From Powellomyces hirtus (taxonomy: Eukaryota > Chytridiomycota > Chytridiomycetes > Spizellomycetales > Powellomycetaceae), in NCBI GenBank assembly GCA_025526995.1, contig JAHLKG010000003.1:1426001-1490000 (forward strand): DNA of 64,000 bases, given 5' to 3'. The notes beneath the pieces are model-generated. The model searched no databases. It had not been told where the DNA came from and worked only from the letters and a program-made list of their open reading frames with translations. The translations under genes were made by a program, and so were the position numbers. Numbering within the stretch: the stretch's first letter is position 1; the number at the start of each line of letters is the position of its first letter. This document shows positions 10,963 through 21,253 of this stretch, piece by piece.

Positions 10963-13900
10963 CTAGGAATGTTTCTCCGGGGGAGGTGGCGCTTTTATCT
11001 CTTCCATCTCGGCATCAACAGCAGCAGGAGTATCCGCCTCCTCCCTATTCTTCATGTCCAATCTCTCCTGTTCCATTTCCATCTGCCTTTCATTCTCAAA
11101 CTCCAACACCATCGCCTTCCGTCTCTCCGTTTCCCAATCCACCCATTTGCGGCGGGGCACTTCATTCCCACCGTCCACTTCACCTTGGCCCGCACCGCCA
11201 TGGCCCGTTTTGTCTACGGCCTCGCCCGCGACTTTGCGGGTCTGGCCCCACGAGAAATCGTCGAAATGCCAGAATGCGTACACGGGCAGAACGAAATTCC
11301 AGATGGGGAGCGCGAGGAGGTAGATGCACATCCAGTAGATGTAGATCCGGCGGCGCGTCGTGAGGAGGATGAGGATGGCGGGGAGACCCAGGATGGCCCC
11401 GAGGAGAGAGAGCGGGATATAGGGGACTTCGGGACCGACAAAGGTCATGATGATGAGGAGGCTGCATAGACACAAGTTAGTATCAGGGGCTATCGCAAAA
11501 TAGAAGGCGCTTTGTGTAAGTGATACGTACAATGTAAAGCAAATAGCTGCTGGCAAGACGACCGTTCCAACCAACTCCAGCATGATCACAAACTGCATCG
11601 AGAAGCAAAACACGCCACAGAGTTCTCTAACCAGCACCAGTTCCATCAAATTATGGATCGTCGAGTTGATCCATCTACGTCGTTGCGACAAAAGGACTTT
11701 GAATTCAGCGGGCACGACCGTTTTGCAGTACGCGCGGGGGACAAAGATCTGTTTGCGGTGCGGGAAGGTGCCGAGCATCAGGGTGGTCAAGAAGCGATCT
11801 TCACCCAGCAACAGCAGGTTTTTCTTGTGGAGGGTGTCGACGTGGTTTTCCGAGTAGGTGTTGACAATATCCGGGTTGCACAGAATCGGGACCCAGAAGC
11901 CGTCACCCTTGGGTGCTTTGATTCGATACATGCAGAAACAACCGGGGAGGCAAGTAACACCACCAAACACGGATTCGAATGCTTTGGCGAGATGGTGGGA
12001 AAGGTAGTACTCGAATACCTGGATGCGGGAGACCCAGGTTTCGGATTTGTTGGCAATGCGGGTTTCGCCACACAGGCCCATGATGTCAGGGTCCGAGACC
12101 ATGGACGCAACCATTCTCGCGACGGAATCCGGGGCGACTTTTGTGTCGGCGTCCACCATCAGAACAATTTCAAACACGTCCGGCGTGACGCCCATGAGGT
12201 AGTGCATTTTCTGGAACAAGTCATAGTCGAGTGGGGTCATGGGGTCGTCGAAGGTGACCTTTTGGAGAAAGGACATGAGGATGATTTGGGAGTCGCGTTT
12301 GCCGCGGTTCCCCGGTTTGGGTTGCGTTGCTTCTTCCGGTGTGCCGCATTTAACGATTAGGATGGTGGGAACGCAGCGGTCGGCGTGGCGGTACCACGCG
12401 ACGTAGACTTGCGCCATGTTGTGTCGTTTCGCGCCCTCCGAGATGGCAACGTAGGACATGGGGGCGGGGGGGTAGTGGCCAATTCTGGTCCATTTCCAGC
12501 ATGTCGAGGATAATATCGGGAGTGGATTTCTCATTCCCACTACCCGTGATGAGCCCGTCTGCCACGATAAAGATGAGTTTGTGGTCGTCTGAGTAGATAG
12601 TGCTAGCGAGGGATTCCATGGTGTTGCGGAGCCCCTCGGCGCCTTCGCTGTAGGCCGCGACCATCATGAGGGTGTAGACTTCGAGGCCGTAAGGGGAGGA
12701 GTACATGCTGTTGGGTTCGGCTGTGACGGCAGCGGTGTTGTCGCCTACGGCTTCGTCGCCTTTGGACCAGGCCGCCATCTTGGATTTGATTTCGGAAATG
12801 CGGCGTTGTTCGTCCGTGAGCGGATGATTGTGCGTAGTCGTGGGTGATTGGGTTCCGGACGGGACCTGGAGGTTGGAGACATGTTGCAACGTGGTAATTG
12901 ACGACGATTTAGTTGGGGTTTGAATCTCCGATGCCGCGACTCTCGCCAACGGGTCCTGACTTCCCGATTTACTCATTGGCGCTGGGGCAATCATCGCCGA
13001 GCGATCCACACTTCCTCTCGCCGAGTTCCTCGCACTATTCCCTCCATCCAAGCGTCCCTTCATCGGAAACGGCACAATGCCCTGATCCAGCATCATCTTC
13101 CTATTCGCGGCTCGTGTATTCTCCGCATGTTGCGTCTCCAACTTGCCCAATTGCCACGCCACAAACCAATCAAATGTGATCGCGAGCGAGAACCGGATGA
13201 TGACGACGCTGAGGATCATGATGAGGGAGACGTAGAGGATAATGTCGGAGGCAATGCAGCCGAGGGTTTTTTCTTCAATGCGGCCGACGCCGTAGAGGGA
13301 GACGAGGCAGCGACTCATTTGCAGACGCGCGGGCGATCCGCTGAAGGCTTTAGAGGCGTCGGTTCCCAAATGGGTGCGAATGGCTTGGTCGGTCCAGTCC
13401 CCGAACAACTTGGTGGGTTGTTGGAGGTAGAGTTTGAGGTCCAGTACGCGGTCTTTCAGCACCATCAAAGTGCTATCCACCACATTCACGTCCGGCCACT
13501 CGTAAATAACGGGTCCGACGCGGATGGTGGGGTTAGAGGCGACGATACTGGGTAAAGTCGCGGGGTCATGGCAATGATCGAGCGAGTCCGGGAAGACACC
13601 GGTGCCGCAGGTCGGTGTGTATGGGAACTTGAACAACCCCACACACTCTGCCGGCGGCGTCGCTGGATGCCAAAAGTAGGCCGACACGTCCATCCCCGTC
13701 GCTTCCTTCACCTCGGCCGCTGCCTCCAATTGCGCCTGAAACTGTGGCAAACCATCGTGAATCGCTTGGAGTGTCGACATGTTGTACACGATTCCGTTAA
13801 TGGCGAGCTGGTGCGGGACCGTGGCGGGCGTGTAAGCCGTAAAATCATCGATTCCGATAATATTATCCGTTTTGCACACCGTCGCCACAAAGCCATACGT

Positions 13901-14872
13901 CAAAAACCCAAGCGCAGCACACATGGAGACAATGATAATACACAGTGCAAGTTTTTCTCTCCACGCCTGCTGCACGGCCCGTTCCGCCATATGCCCGACG
14001 CGGCGAAGACATAGGGCCGGTATACAGCACGTCACAATCTGCGCAAATATTCCCCATATATTGTACTTTGTCTTGGAGCTCAAAATCGCCATGGCGGGTG
14101 TGCGGGCGCCCCCATTCTCGCCCGCATCTGGCGCGCGGGCAGCTCGGATCATGTTAGAGGGCTTACGCCGCAACGTGCCGCGTTCGATGGTCGGGGTGAC
14201 AATGTTGGGTGCGTGGACTGTGTCTGCAAATTCGGTTTCGACGGTGATTTGACCTGCGCGGGCCCCGCGGCGGCTGGAGGGTGTGTCGACTTTGATGCTT
14301 TTTTTACGTTGCATGCCCGAGGCTGATGTGTTTATGGTGGGGGAAGCGGTGATGGGGGATTGGGCGAGATTGGAGGGACGCCGTTGGAAATGTTCGAGAC
14401 CGGGGGGTTTGGGGAGGGATTTGGAAGGGCGACGGTGTTGGTCATTGTTGTTGTTGCTGGTGGTGTTGCTGGTATTTCCAACCCCGGCAGCGATTTGTGC
14501 CAAGTTATCATAACTCCTCTGCATCGCAAACCCACTCCGTTGCATCAATCGTCCGCCACCCATCGTCGACGCTCTATTCCCAGCCGCACCCATCATCGAC
14601 TGTCGATTCCCATGACCCCCAGATCCCTCGGCCCCACCCCCTCCCATCGCACTCATCTCACTCGCCCCCGAGGGTCTCCGACCCCTATCCTCCATTTCCT
14701 GTTGATGGAGTAAATTTCCCAGTCGGTAAGAAGGTGCCCAGGAAAACCTGGAGGAGTCCAAGGGTTGCGGTTGGCGCCGGGCTTGGGCGAGGGACTGTTC
14801 GACGGCAGCGGCGGTTTTCGTGTCCCCGCCCGGGCGGAGCGGGGTGATGTTCATGGCGCTGTTACGATACAT
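10963..14872 (-). CDS. Chitin synthase, division II (class IV-like), with an apparent frameshift
   Basis: A processive membrane glycosyltransferase making chitin from UDP-GlcNAc at the plasma membrane. From [12 protein letters not shown] (14872) the N-terminus is about 270 residues of low complexity. A membrane segment ([21 protein letters not shown]) and a cytochrome-b5-like stretch ([15 protein letters not shown]) follow, then a membrane pair ([21 protein letters not shown]). The catalytic core has [23 protein letters not shown] and [12 protein letters not shown] (the QxxRW signature), and several C-terminal membrane spans follow. A 69-bp in-frame intron (11530-11462; GTACGT...TACTAAC...GCAG) lies within the first C-terminal span. 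The frame shifts by +1 at a C7 run near 12465-12471. With six Cs, conserved sequence on both sides joins and the protein is about 1279 residues. No myosin motor is present, which excludes the usual class V/VII form. A sequencing error is more likely than a dead gene. Confidence 0.88.
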
Positions 14873-15424
14873 GATGAAAGAGGGAACGTAGTGCGTAAAA
14901 AATGATGCTGTTCTCGTGTTGGTGGAATACGGTTATGCCCCAGCTATGAGGTTGTGTGCGGCCAAAACGAAGAAATGATATAGCGCAAAACCGTTTTCCC
15001 TCGGTCGCTTTATCACTCAGCCCGTTAAAGAACCAAAACAAGTTGTTCGTTCCTCAATAGTGAGTTCTCGGAACTCGAACAACATGCTATGTAGACGAGG
15101 AAAAAAAACGTGCGCTTGAATCTATCGTATGTGCTTACATCAGTTGAGAAAACGCCTTACTAAAAGCCATAAATCTCCCTCGCATATGTCAAAGGCCGGG
15201 GTTTGCATATCACGTAAGCCTCAAGAGAGACCGCGTCCTTCAACGCCGCAACACGTGGCCGATGGTCATGGTCATGACTCACTCGAGTTTTACCCCACAC
15301 TGCCTAAACAAGAAATCTCGTTTTTCCCATTTGAATAAAATCAACACAGGAACAAAATCGACGCAACCACAGTACAATCAACTCACTACCCAACTCAATT
15401 ACAGTATCGATAAATCACTCACCC
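14873..15424. promoter_or_regulatory. Divergent 5' region between chitin synthase and the small Cys-rich gene
   Basis: This 552-bp region separates two divergently transcribed genes and should hold both promoters. No element can be named with confidence. Confidence 0.35.
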
Positions 15425-15790
15425 ATGTGCAAACAAGTCAAGTGCGAGACCTGCCAGAAACAGACTTGGGCCGGTACGTTCAAGTTAGGGGTGTGCTTAA
15501 TTCTCAGGTTCAGCTCAGAGTGAGAAAAAATTATAACTATGACCGCAACCTTCAACCTGCTCGCTTTTCACACCCCCATCCCAAATCGTTACAGAATCTC
15601 AACTCATATCATTCCTTTTACTCACCAACTCACCCATTCATTCCCTTTTTTTTTTCCGCCTGTTGTGTTCTCTATCCCCACCACAGGCTGCGGCAAACAC
15701 ATTGACACGGCCCTCGCCGGTCTCCAGCCTGACGAAAAGTGCAAGTGCAAGCCTTCGACTCAGGCCGAGGCGGATGCTGCTGGAAAGTGA
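15425..15790 (+). CDS. Small conserved-type Cys-rich protein, 50 residues
   Basis: Two exons (15425-15473 and 15687-15790) separated by a GTACGT...CCACAG intron encode a 50-residue protein starting MCKQVKCETCQKQTWAGCG and ending in a KCKCKPSTQAEADAAGK tail. Six cysteines are arranged as C2, C7-x2-C10, C18 and C35-x-C37. This suggests a small metal-binding or disulphide fold, as in the short TWAGCG-type proteins annotated as hypothetical in many fungi (recalled, not searched). There is no signal peptide, so it is probably intracellular. Function is unknown. The model is strengthened because both exons are in frame and only splicing gives a sensible product. Confidence 0.75.
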
Positions 15791-16243
15791 AGAGTTGTGT
15801 GACAGGGATGAGAGGGGATTCAGCGCATACCGCATAGCACATTCCATCGCAACTTGTGAATTTATATTTATATGTCGACCCATACTTGTGTGTTAACAAA
15901 ATGCCGGTCGGTCGAGTGAATACCATGCGCATTCAGATAAATTGCCAGAACAACCAAACCAATGGGGCGGGCCAGACAAAGGAAAGCCTGGAGCAAGTGT
16001 CGCAAGTGTGTGGTATGATGTGTATTGCAAAGTAATGGGTTTTACACGACAAGAGGCGGGAAAGAAACGACCCTGCGTTTTCCTGCTCTCTAGCGAATAC
16101 ATAAGATATATGTGGCAGAGATATAATCTAAGAGTGACACCCAGTTGGAGGGGGGAGGGGGAGGGAGGGCGTCAATTTATCTAAAGACGGGTGTGCGGGG
16201 GTTTGGGGGGATGGTGGAGAGTTCAGCAATCACCATTCTGTTT
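15791..16243. other. Convergent intergenic region
   Basis: 3' flanks of the small Cys-rich gene (+) and the 5'-nucleotidase (-). Contains AAT-rich sequence and a G-rich tract just before the nucleotidase stop; no gene seen. Confidence 0.4.
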
Positions 16244-17932
16244 TTAAGCAGAGACGACAGTGATACGGCCCTCGATGGTGGGAGCCACAGTTCCCTTCAA
16301 TTTGAACCAGTTGATGAGGGCATCCGCCATCAAGTTGCCGGGTGGCAGGGACAACTTATCCATGATCCCGTCACCACCACCCGACACAAAGTCGTTCGTG
16401 GCGAGAGAGTAAGTAGCAGCGGGGTCGAGGGGCTTTCCACCAATCTCGACCTTGACAATGCGCTGGAATTCGGGCAGGGCCGGGTTGTACGAGAACTTGA
16501 TTCCGGCCCACTGGGGCTTGGAGACGACGACATTGCCGTCCTTGGATTTACCGGCATAGACGCGTTCGAGGAGGTCGAGGACCTGTTGGCCCGTGTAGGT
16601 GAATTCGGTGACCGTGTTGCCAAAGGGCAGGCAGGTGAGGACGTCGGCGTAGGTGACGTCTCCGATCTGGAATGCGGCGCGGATACCGCCAGCGTTGTGG
16701 AAGGCGATATCGGTTTTGGCGTCGGCCTGCATCGAGTCGGCAATGAGGTTTCCGATCGCGCATTCGCCGGTTCCGCAGCCGACAATGTCAAACACGCCAG
16801 AGGTTTTGCCGACAACAAGGGCCGTGAGGGTGGCAAACTGTTTACGCCACTCGGCGACCTGGATGGCGGTTTCGTTGTGCTTGGGGACCGACTTGTCCAT
16901 CAGGATGGATTCACCTGTAACCGAGAGAAGCTCGTCCGCGTCGTTCCAGGCCAACTGCACATGGCCGAGGTAGTCGCCGTAGCGGTGAGACTGGACAATG
17001 TACGTGGGCTGGCCGTCAAGGTTAGTTTGAGCAGTGGGGTAAGGACCCACGACGCCCGCAATGGTGGTGTTGTCGAGGAGAAGCGAGTGGGAGTGGCCGC
17101 CTACAATAAGGTTAACACCGCGGGTGTTTTCGGCCAGGTACTTGTCGTGGTTGTATCCGTTGTGGGAGACGCAGATGATACGCTTGATGCCCATAGCGTG
17201 CAGCTCATCGACATATTTCTGCACCACCGGGGCGGCGTTGTAGAACGTCACGTTCTGGGCTCCCGTGGCAATGGAAGCGGTGGTGTTGGTGATGTAGCCA
17301 ATGATACCCACACCGTAGTCCTTGAGGATCGTGTACGGCTTGACGCCGGCTTCCTTGAGCGGTTTGGCCGTCTCGAGGTCAATGTTGGACGAGACGACGG
17401 GGAACGTGAGGTTCTTGAAGAACTCGGCCGCGTACTCGATTCCATTATCAAATTCGTGGTTTCCGATGCACATGGCGTCGTATTTGAGCATGTTCATAAT
17501 CTGTCCCGACACGGTTCCGCCAAAGACGTTGAAGAAGAGGGTTCCTTGGAACTGGTCTCCGGCGTCGAGGAGGACGACATTATCGTTTTCCGCGCGGGTC
17601 TTGTCAACAAGGTACTTTATGCGCGCGGCTCCGCCGAAACAGAGGTTGGCGTCAATATCCTTTTGGCGACAGTCGGTTCCCCCCTTGTTGAATTCGTCCA
17701 AGTGGGCGTGGATGTCGTTGGTCGCGAGGATCGTCATGGTGTTCTTTTTCGCAACGGGCGGGATCGGGGTGTTGGTGGGACCGGGGGTGCTACCCGTGGA
17801 TGTGGCCGGCACATCGGTGGGGTAGGTGGGCGGGGTGGAGGGGGTTGGGGGACGGCACTTTCTGATCGGGGTGGCCGAGACGATGGCGGCCGAGACGGAG
17901 AGGAGGGCGAGGGAGATGGACGTCAGCTTCAT
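16244..17932 (-). CDS. Secreted 5'-nucleotidase / UshA-like metallophosphoesterase
   Basis: Intronless, 562 residues. The ATG at 17932 is preferred over an upstream in-frame codon because it opens a clear signal peptide (MKLTSISLALLSVSAAIVSA). A Pro/Thr-rich linker follows, then the calcineurin-type metal site: TILATNDIHAHLDEF, LLDAGDQFQGTLFF, CIGNHEFDNGIEYA, CVSHNGYNHDKYL and IVGGHSHSLL. The C-terminal nucleotide-binding domain carries FHNAGGIRAAFQIGDV and NDFVSGGGDGIMDKL. The family hydrolyses extracellular nucleoside 5'-monophosphates or UDP-sugars to salvage phosphate and nucleosides. No GPI tail is seen (it ends in GRITVVSA), so it is probably soluble in the wall or medium. Confidence 0.92.
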   Translation of the reverse strand: MKLTSISLALLSVSAAIVSATPIRKCRPPTPSTPPTYPTDVPATSTGSTPGPTNTPIPPVAKKNTMTILATNDIHAHLDEFNKGGTDCRQKDIDANLCFGGAARIKYLVDKTRAENDNVVLLDAGDQFQGTLFFNVFGGTVSGQIMNMLKYDAMCIGNHEFDNGIEYAAEFFKNLTFPVVSSNIDLETAKPLKEAGVKPYTILKDYGVGIIGYITNTTASIATGAQNVTFYNAAPVVQKYVDELHAMGIKRIICVSHNGYNHDKYLAENTRGVNLIVGGHSHSLLLDNTTIAGVVGPYPTAQTNLDGQPTYIVQSHRYGDYLGHVQLAWNDADELLSVTGESILMDKSVPKHNETAIQVAEWRKQFATLTALVVGKTSGVFDIVGCGTGECAIGNLIADSMQADAKTDIAFHNAGGIRAAFQIGDVTYADVLTCLPFGNTVTEFTYTGQQVLDLLERVYAGKSKDGNVVVSKPQWAGIKFSYNPALPEFQRIVKVEIGGKPLDPAATYSLATNDFVSGGGDGIMDKLSLPPGNLMADALINWFKLKGTVAPTIEGRITVVSA

Positions 17933-18632
17933 GGTTGCGAGAGCGGAACGGCGCGAAACGGAGGGTGAGGAGGGCGGGGGAGGGGGGTTGGTGGTTGTGC
18001 GTCTTTGGTTTATAAAGCCGAAGAGGCTGCAGTCGGCGTTCGTTGTCAATTCTCTTTCCTTCAAGATATCGCTACAAGTTTTCCTTTATCCCTGTCACGG
18101 TACCGCTTCCGGTTTGGGTTGGGAGTGTTTTTTTTATATATATTTTCCTTCTTTCGTTCTCTCTCCCTGCCTTTTTGCTTTTGCGTCGCTTTTTTGGTGC
18201 GCCTAGTGTTCCCTTGAAATCGCGCGCGCGTAGTATCGGTACCAAGCCTCAACAAGGTGTGCGAAATCACAGGTGATCCTCATCTTCATAGATAAAGTGC
18301 TACCGTAGTAGCCAGCTTGTCGCTCCCGTTCTCACTGACCAAGAAAAACCCCCAAAAAAACTTTCCAGCCAGAGTCAGACAAAGATTGGCAAACATGTAC
18401 GTGCGAGAAGGTCATGCCCAGTCACACTCCACCTCTTTCTGTGACCTGCGGATCTTGAACCGTGAGACGTCCAACAAACAAAAACACGCAAAAGGGACAC
18501 TCTCGGCGCTACCACAAAAGCCACAGACGCGCTTTTTTCGCATCTCTCAAGCCACATACAACAGCACGTGTTCCAAGGGCCATACGTGGCTTGTTGTTCC
18601 AGACCGTCCGGCTAACAACGTTACTTTAACAG
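17933..18632. promoter_or_regulatory. 5' flank of the 5'-nucleotidase and flank of the tRNA
   Basis: Pyrimidine-rich stretches (18110-18180) and a GCGCGCG run near 18220. No ORF with coding character; the promoter of the minus-strand nucleotidase should lie here. Confidence 0.35.
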
Positions 18633-18704
18633 GTCCTATGGCCCAATGGTTAAGGCGCGCGCCTACGAAGCGCGAGATTCCAAGTTCGATCCTTGGTAGG
18701 ATCG
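18633..18704 (+). tRNA. tRNA-Arg (anticodon ACG)
   Basis: 72 nt with a full cloverleaf. The 7-bp acceptor stem (GGTCCTA/TAGGATC, one G-T pair) is followed by a D arm containing AATGGTTAA. The anticodon arm is CGCGC-CTACGAA-GCGCG (anticodon ACG) and the T arm is CCAAG-TTCGATC-CTTGG. No intron. The discriminator base is G. Confidence 0.93.
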
Positions 18705-19177
18705 CTTCCCTCTTTTGTTCGCTTTTGCCTCGAGTGAGAGGTGGGATACGTTTTTGGCTACCGGCTTTCTCCACTCAAGTCACAGATCCAGAGATCCCCA
18801 CAAACAGAAATAGGAACGAAAAGAAAGAGAATAAATTGATAAAGTAACAAAAAAAGAGAAGAGAAAGGAGGTACAAGGTACAACGGAGGGAGGGCGGTGG
18901 CAGGGAAAGAGTGGAGGTAAGCAAGAGAGAAGCGTATCTACACCAGCCTATGCCTGTGTGAGTGTGTGAGTGAGAGTGTTTGTGGTGGATCACGCCGGGG
19001 AGTCAATCATAGTATGTTGAAGCTGGTGGGAGGGGAGAGACAGTTATTGGGAAAGCGCTAGTCTACCCAAAACTATCTCGTTCTACTGCTACCAGGAGGG
19101 CCGACGAGAAGGAGGGGATGGATGGGGGGGGGGGGGGGGGGGGGGGTGATGGATGCGGGTGAAATGAGCGACCAAGG
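18705..19177. other. Intergenic with a G23 homopolymer
   Basis: 3' flank of the glycosyltransferase gene. Contains a GTGTGAGTGTGTGAGTGAG microsatellite-like patch (about 18955-18976) and 23 consecutive Gs at 19124-19146. Confidence 0.6.
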
Positions 19178-21253
19178 CTATACAGCCACCGATCGCTCCA
19201 CGACAACCGAAAAGTCGTCAAAAAAGCCCGAGTCGCCCTTGGAGCTCGCTACGCTTCTCGCATCGTCCAGTTTCGCGAGATGCGGGTTCACGTGCATGAT
19301 AAACGGGGACGTGAGGTCGGGCGCGGGCGTGCCCGTCATGTGCGGGTTCGCGCTCGTCTTGACCACCGGAGCTGACGCTGCCGCCGCGGGCTTGTGCAGC
19401 TGGGGCTTGGCCGCCACCTTGTAATCCAGTCGCTCCGTAAACAGCTGGGTGATTTGCGCGTGGAACTGCGGCAGGACATAAAACAAAAACCCGGCAACGG
19501 GAATCGTGAACCAGTCAAACAGGTTGCGCGGGTACGCTCGCTCACTCGCCAGCTGGGCGCGCTTGCCGAGAGGCTGCACTCGGAGGTGGGCGTGGGATGG
19601 GGCAATAACGCTACGCTTGTTCTTGTCGGCGCTCAGGTCCAGGGCAGAGTCGGTACGACTCGGCTTGCCCACCGGTAACGCCTGCGATTCCTGCATCTGT
19701 TGCTCTTGGAGTGCCCATCGCTCGAACCCAACCCACTGATGGTACTTTTCGTAGTACCAGATCATCACCACGTTGGGGATGACAATCGACATGCGGATCC
19801 AGAACGAAATGTTCAAAGACAGCTCCACGTACGGGTGGACAGGCTCGTTGGAGATGTAGCCCCAGAAGAATGTCGCCAGAGGGTACGAGAACGAAGATCG
19901 GATGGGAAGGATGATCGCCGAGATGATAATCATGCAAAACAGGTGTCCCATGAGAATGTGGGACTCGAGCAGACGGTGGAGGAGCTCAAGAATCAAAAAG
20001 GGGCTGTACTGGAGCTTGCTGGTGATCTCCTGCTTGCCGTACTTGGTGGTACCCATGTTCTTGAGCGGGATGGTCGCCTCGTAGTTGGGAGCAATGAAAC
20101 TCATCAATATCCGGCGGAGAGAGTAACCCGTGTCGAGGGATCCCCACAAGTGACGCTTGGCCTGATCGTAGCGAGCGTTCATGCCAGATACCCAACCGCT
20201 CACTCCGCTGCCAGTTCCCTCCACGTTGCATTGCGACGCGGGCGAAAAGATGCTCTTGACAATCACACGGCCTTCGGTGGCAAAGAAGCACTTGAGGTAC
20301 ATGTGCATGTCTTCCCCAATGGCTTCCGGTCCAGCATCCCAAAAGTTGACCGCGAGGGCCAGATCCATAGACACCGAGTACGCAGAGCATGGAATCTTGA
20401 TGGACGACGACGGGTACAGGTTGGAAATAACACCAATGGACCAGAACATGTCAGTGACTCGGACAAATACAGGCACGCTGTTCGAGTTACGGTCAAAGAC
20501 GGTACACGGGGCAAACATCATGATTCGCCTCTGCTCCGGGGACGACGTGGTGTAGTGGTAGGTGACGGCCGAAAAGTAGTCCTCGGCAAAGCACGTATCG
20601 GCGTCCATGACAGTGATGACTTCGTGCTCGTGGCGTCCAGCCAGACCACCTCCGGATCGGAGCGCCATCTGGGAAGCCGCCCAGGCAACGTTGGACGATT
20701 TCCCGCGGATTTCTCCAGGTCGGCCAAGAGGGTGCAGGGTATATGTAATCTCGTAGAACGAGTCCGCGTACATCTTCATCAAGACCCCGGCCTTGTCGGG
20801 GGCGCCTTGCTCGCCCTCTTCCATTGCGAGGCAAATCTTGTACTGAGTGACCGCTCGCGTGTGGCTGGCCAGCACGTCCAGAGTCTCGCAAAGGGTATCC
20901 ATCTCTTCCTTGTAGTTGGGGAGGATGATGACGTGGGTGATCTGCTCAAAGGGCAGGTCGTGGCGGGTGTCGTTGCCATCCACGGTTCCCGTTTCCTGGC
21001 AGTATTTGGCCACCCAGTCGGTCAGCGAATACAGCTTGGCATTGGTGTAGGCAATGTACATTCCGTACGCCGATCGGGCATTGTTGAGGAAGAAGGCAGA
21101 GTGGAGGAGGATGTAGTAGAGACCAAATAGCGCCGGTGTGTAGACGGGTCCGAGAAAGGCGAATGGGATCATGCACAGGAGTAGCGTTCCTGGTAACCGT
21201 TGGAAGATCGGCTTCCATGGTACTTGAGCCAGGTATTCGCGGACGGCACTCAT
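19178..21253 (-). CDS. Multi-pass membrane family-2-like glycosyltransferase
   Basis: Intronless, 691 residues, starting MSAVREYLAQVPWKPIF. Two N-terminal hydrophobic segments precede a GT-A catalytic domain: THVIILPNYKEEMDTL (GT2 fold entry), GEIRGKSSNVAWAAS, ITVMDADTCFAEDYFSAV (the DxD metal/nucleotide-sugar site) and EAIGEDMHMYLKCFF (acceptor-side acidic motif). At least four further membrane segments follow, with a low-complexity Ala/Ser/Pro tail. The canonical QxxRW of processive synthases is not obvious; the equivalent region reads QAKRHLWGSLD, so it may not be processive. The sugar and acceptor are unknown. A role in wall or surface polysaccharide is inference. Confidence 0.82.
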   Translation of the reverse strand: MSAVREYLAQVPWKPIFQRLPGTLLLCMIPFAFLGPVYTPALFGLYYILLHSAFFLNNARSAYGMYIAYTNAKLYSLTDWVAKYCQETGTVDGNDTRHDLPFEQITHVIILPNYKEEMDTLCETLDVLASHTRAVTQYKICLAMEEGEQGAPDKAGVLMKMYADSFYEITYTLHPLGRPGEIRGKSSNVAWAASQMALRSGGGLAGRHEHEVITVMDADTCFAEDYFSAVTYHYTTSSPEQRRIMMFAPCTVFDRNSNSVPVFVRVTDMFWSIGVISNLYPSSSIKIPCSAYSVSMDLALAVNFWDAGPEAIGEDMHMYLKCFFATEGRVIVKSIFSPASQCNVEGTGSGVSGWVSGMNARYDQAKRHLWGSLDTGYSLRRILMSFIAPNYEATIPLKNMGTTKYGKQEITSKLQYSPFLILELLHRLLESHILMGHLFCMIIISAIILPIRSSFSYPLATFFWGYISNEPVHPYVELSLNISFWIRMSIVIPNVVMIWYYEKYHQWVGFERWALQEQQMQESQALPVGKPSRTDSALDLSADKNKRSVIAPSHAHLRVQPLGKRAQLASERAYPRNLFDWFTIPVAGFLFYVLPQFHAQITQLFTERLDYKVAAKPQLHKPAAAASAPVVKTSANPHMTGTPAPDLTSPFIMHVNPHLAKLDDARSVASSKGDSGFFDDFSVVVERSVAV

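Noticed and set aside
16145..17968. 607-residue ORF on the plus strand
   Set aside because: Exact antisense shadow of the 5'-nucleotidase, which has signal peptide and all metal-site motifs; the antisense product has no family signature.
18317..18847. 176-residue ORF over the tRNA
   Set aside because: It reads straight through the tRNA-Arg gene and has no coding character.
19700..21130. 476-residue plus-strand ORF
   Set aside because: Antisense of the glycosyltransferase; rich in His/Arg/Val as expected of a complementary frame.
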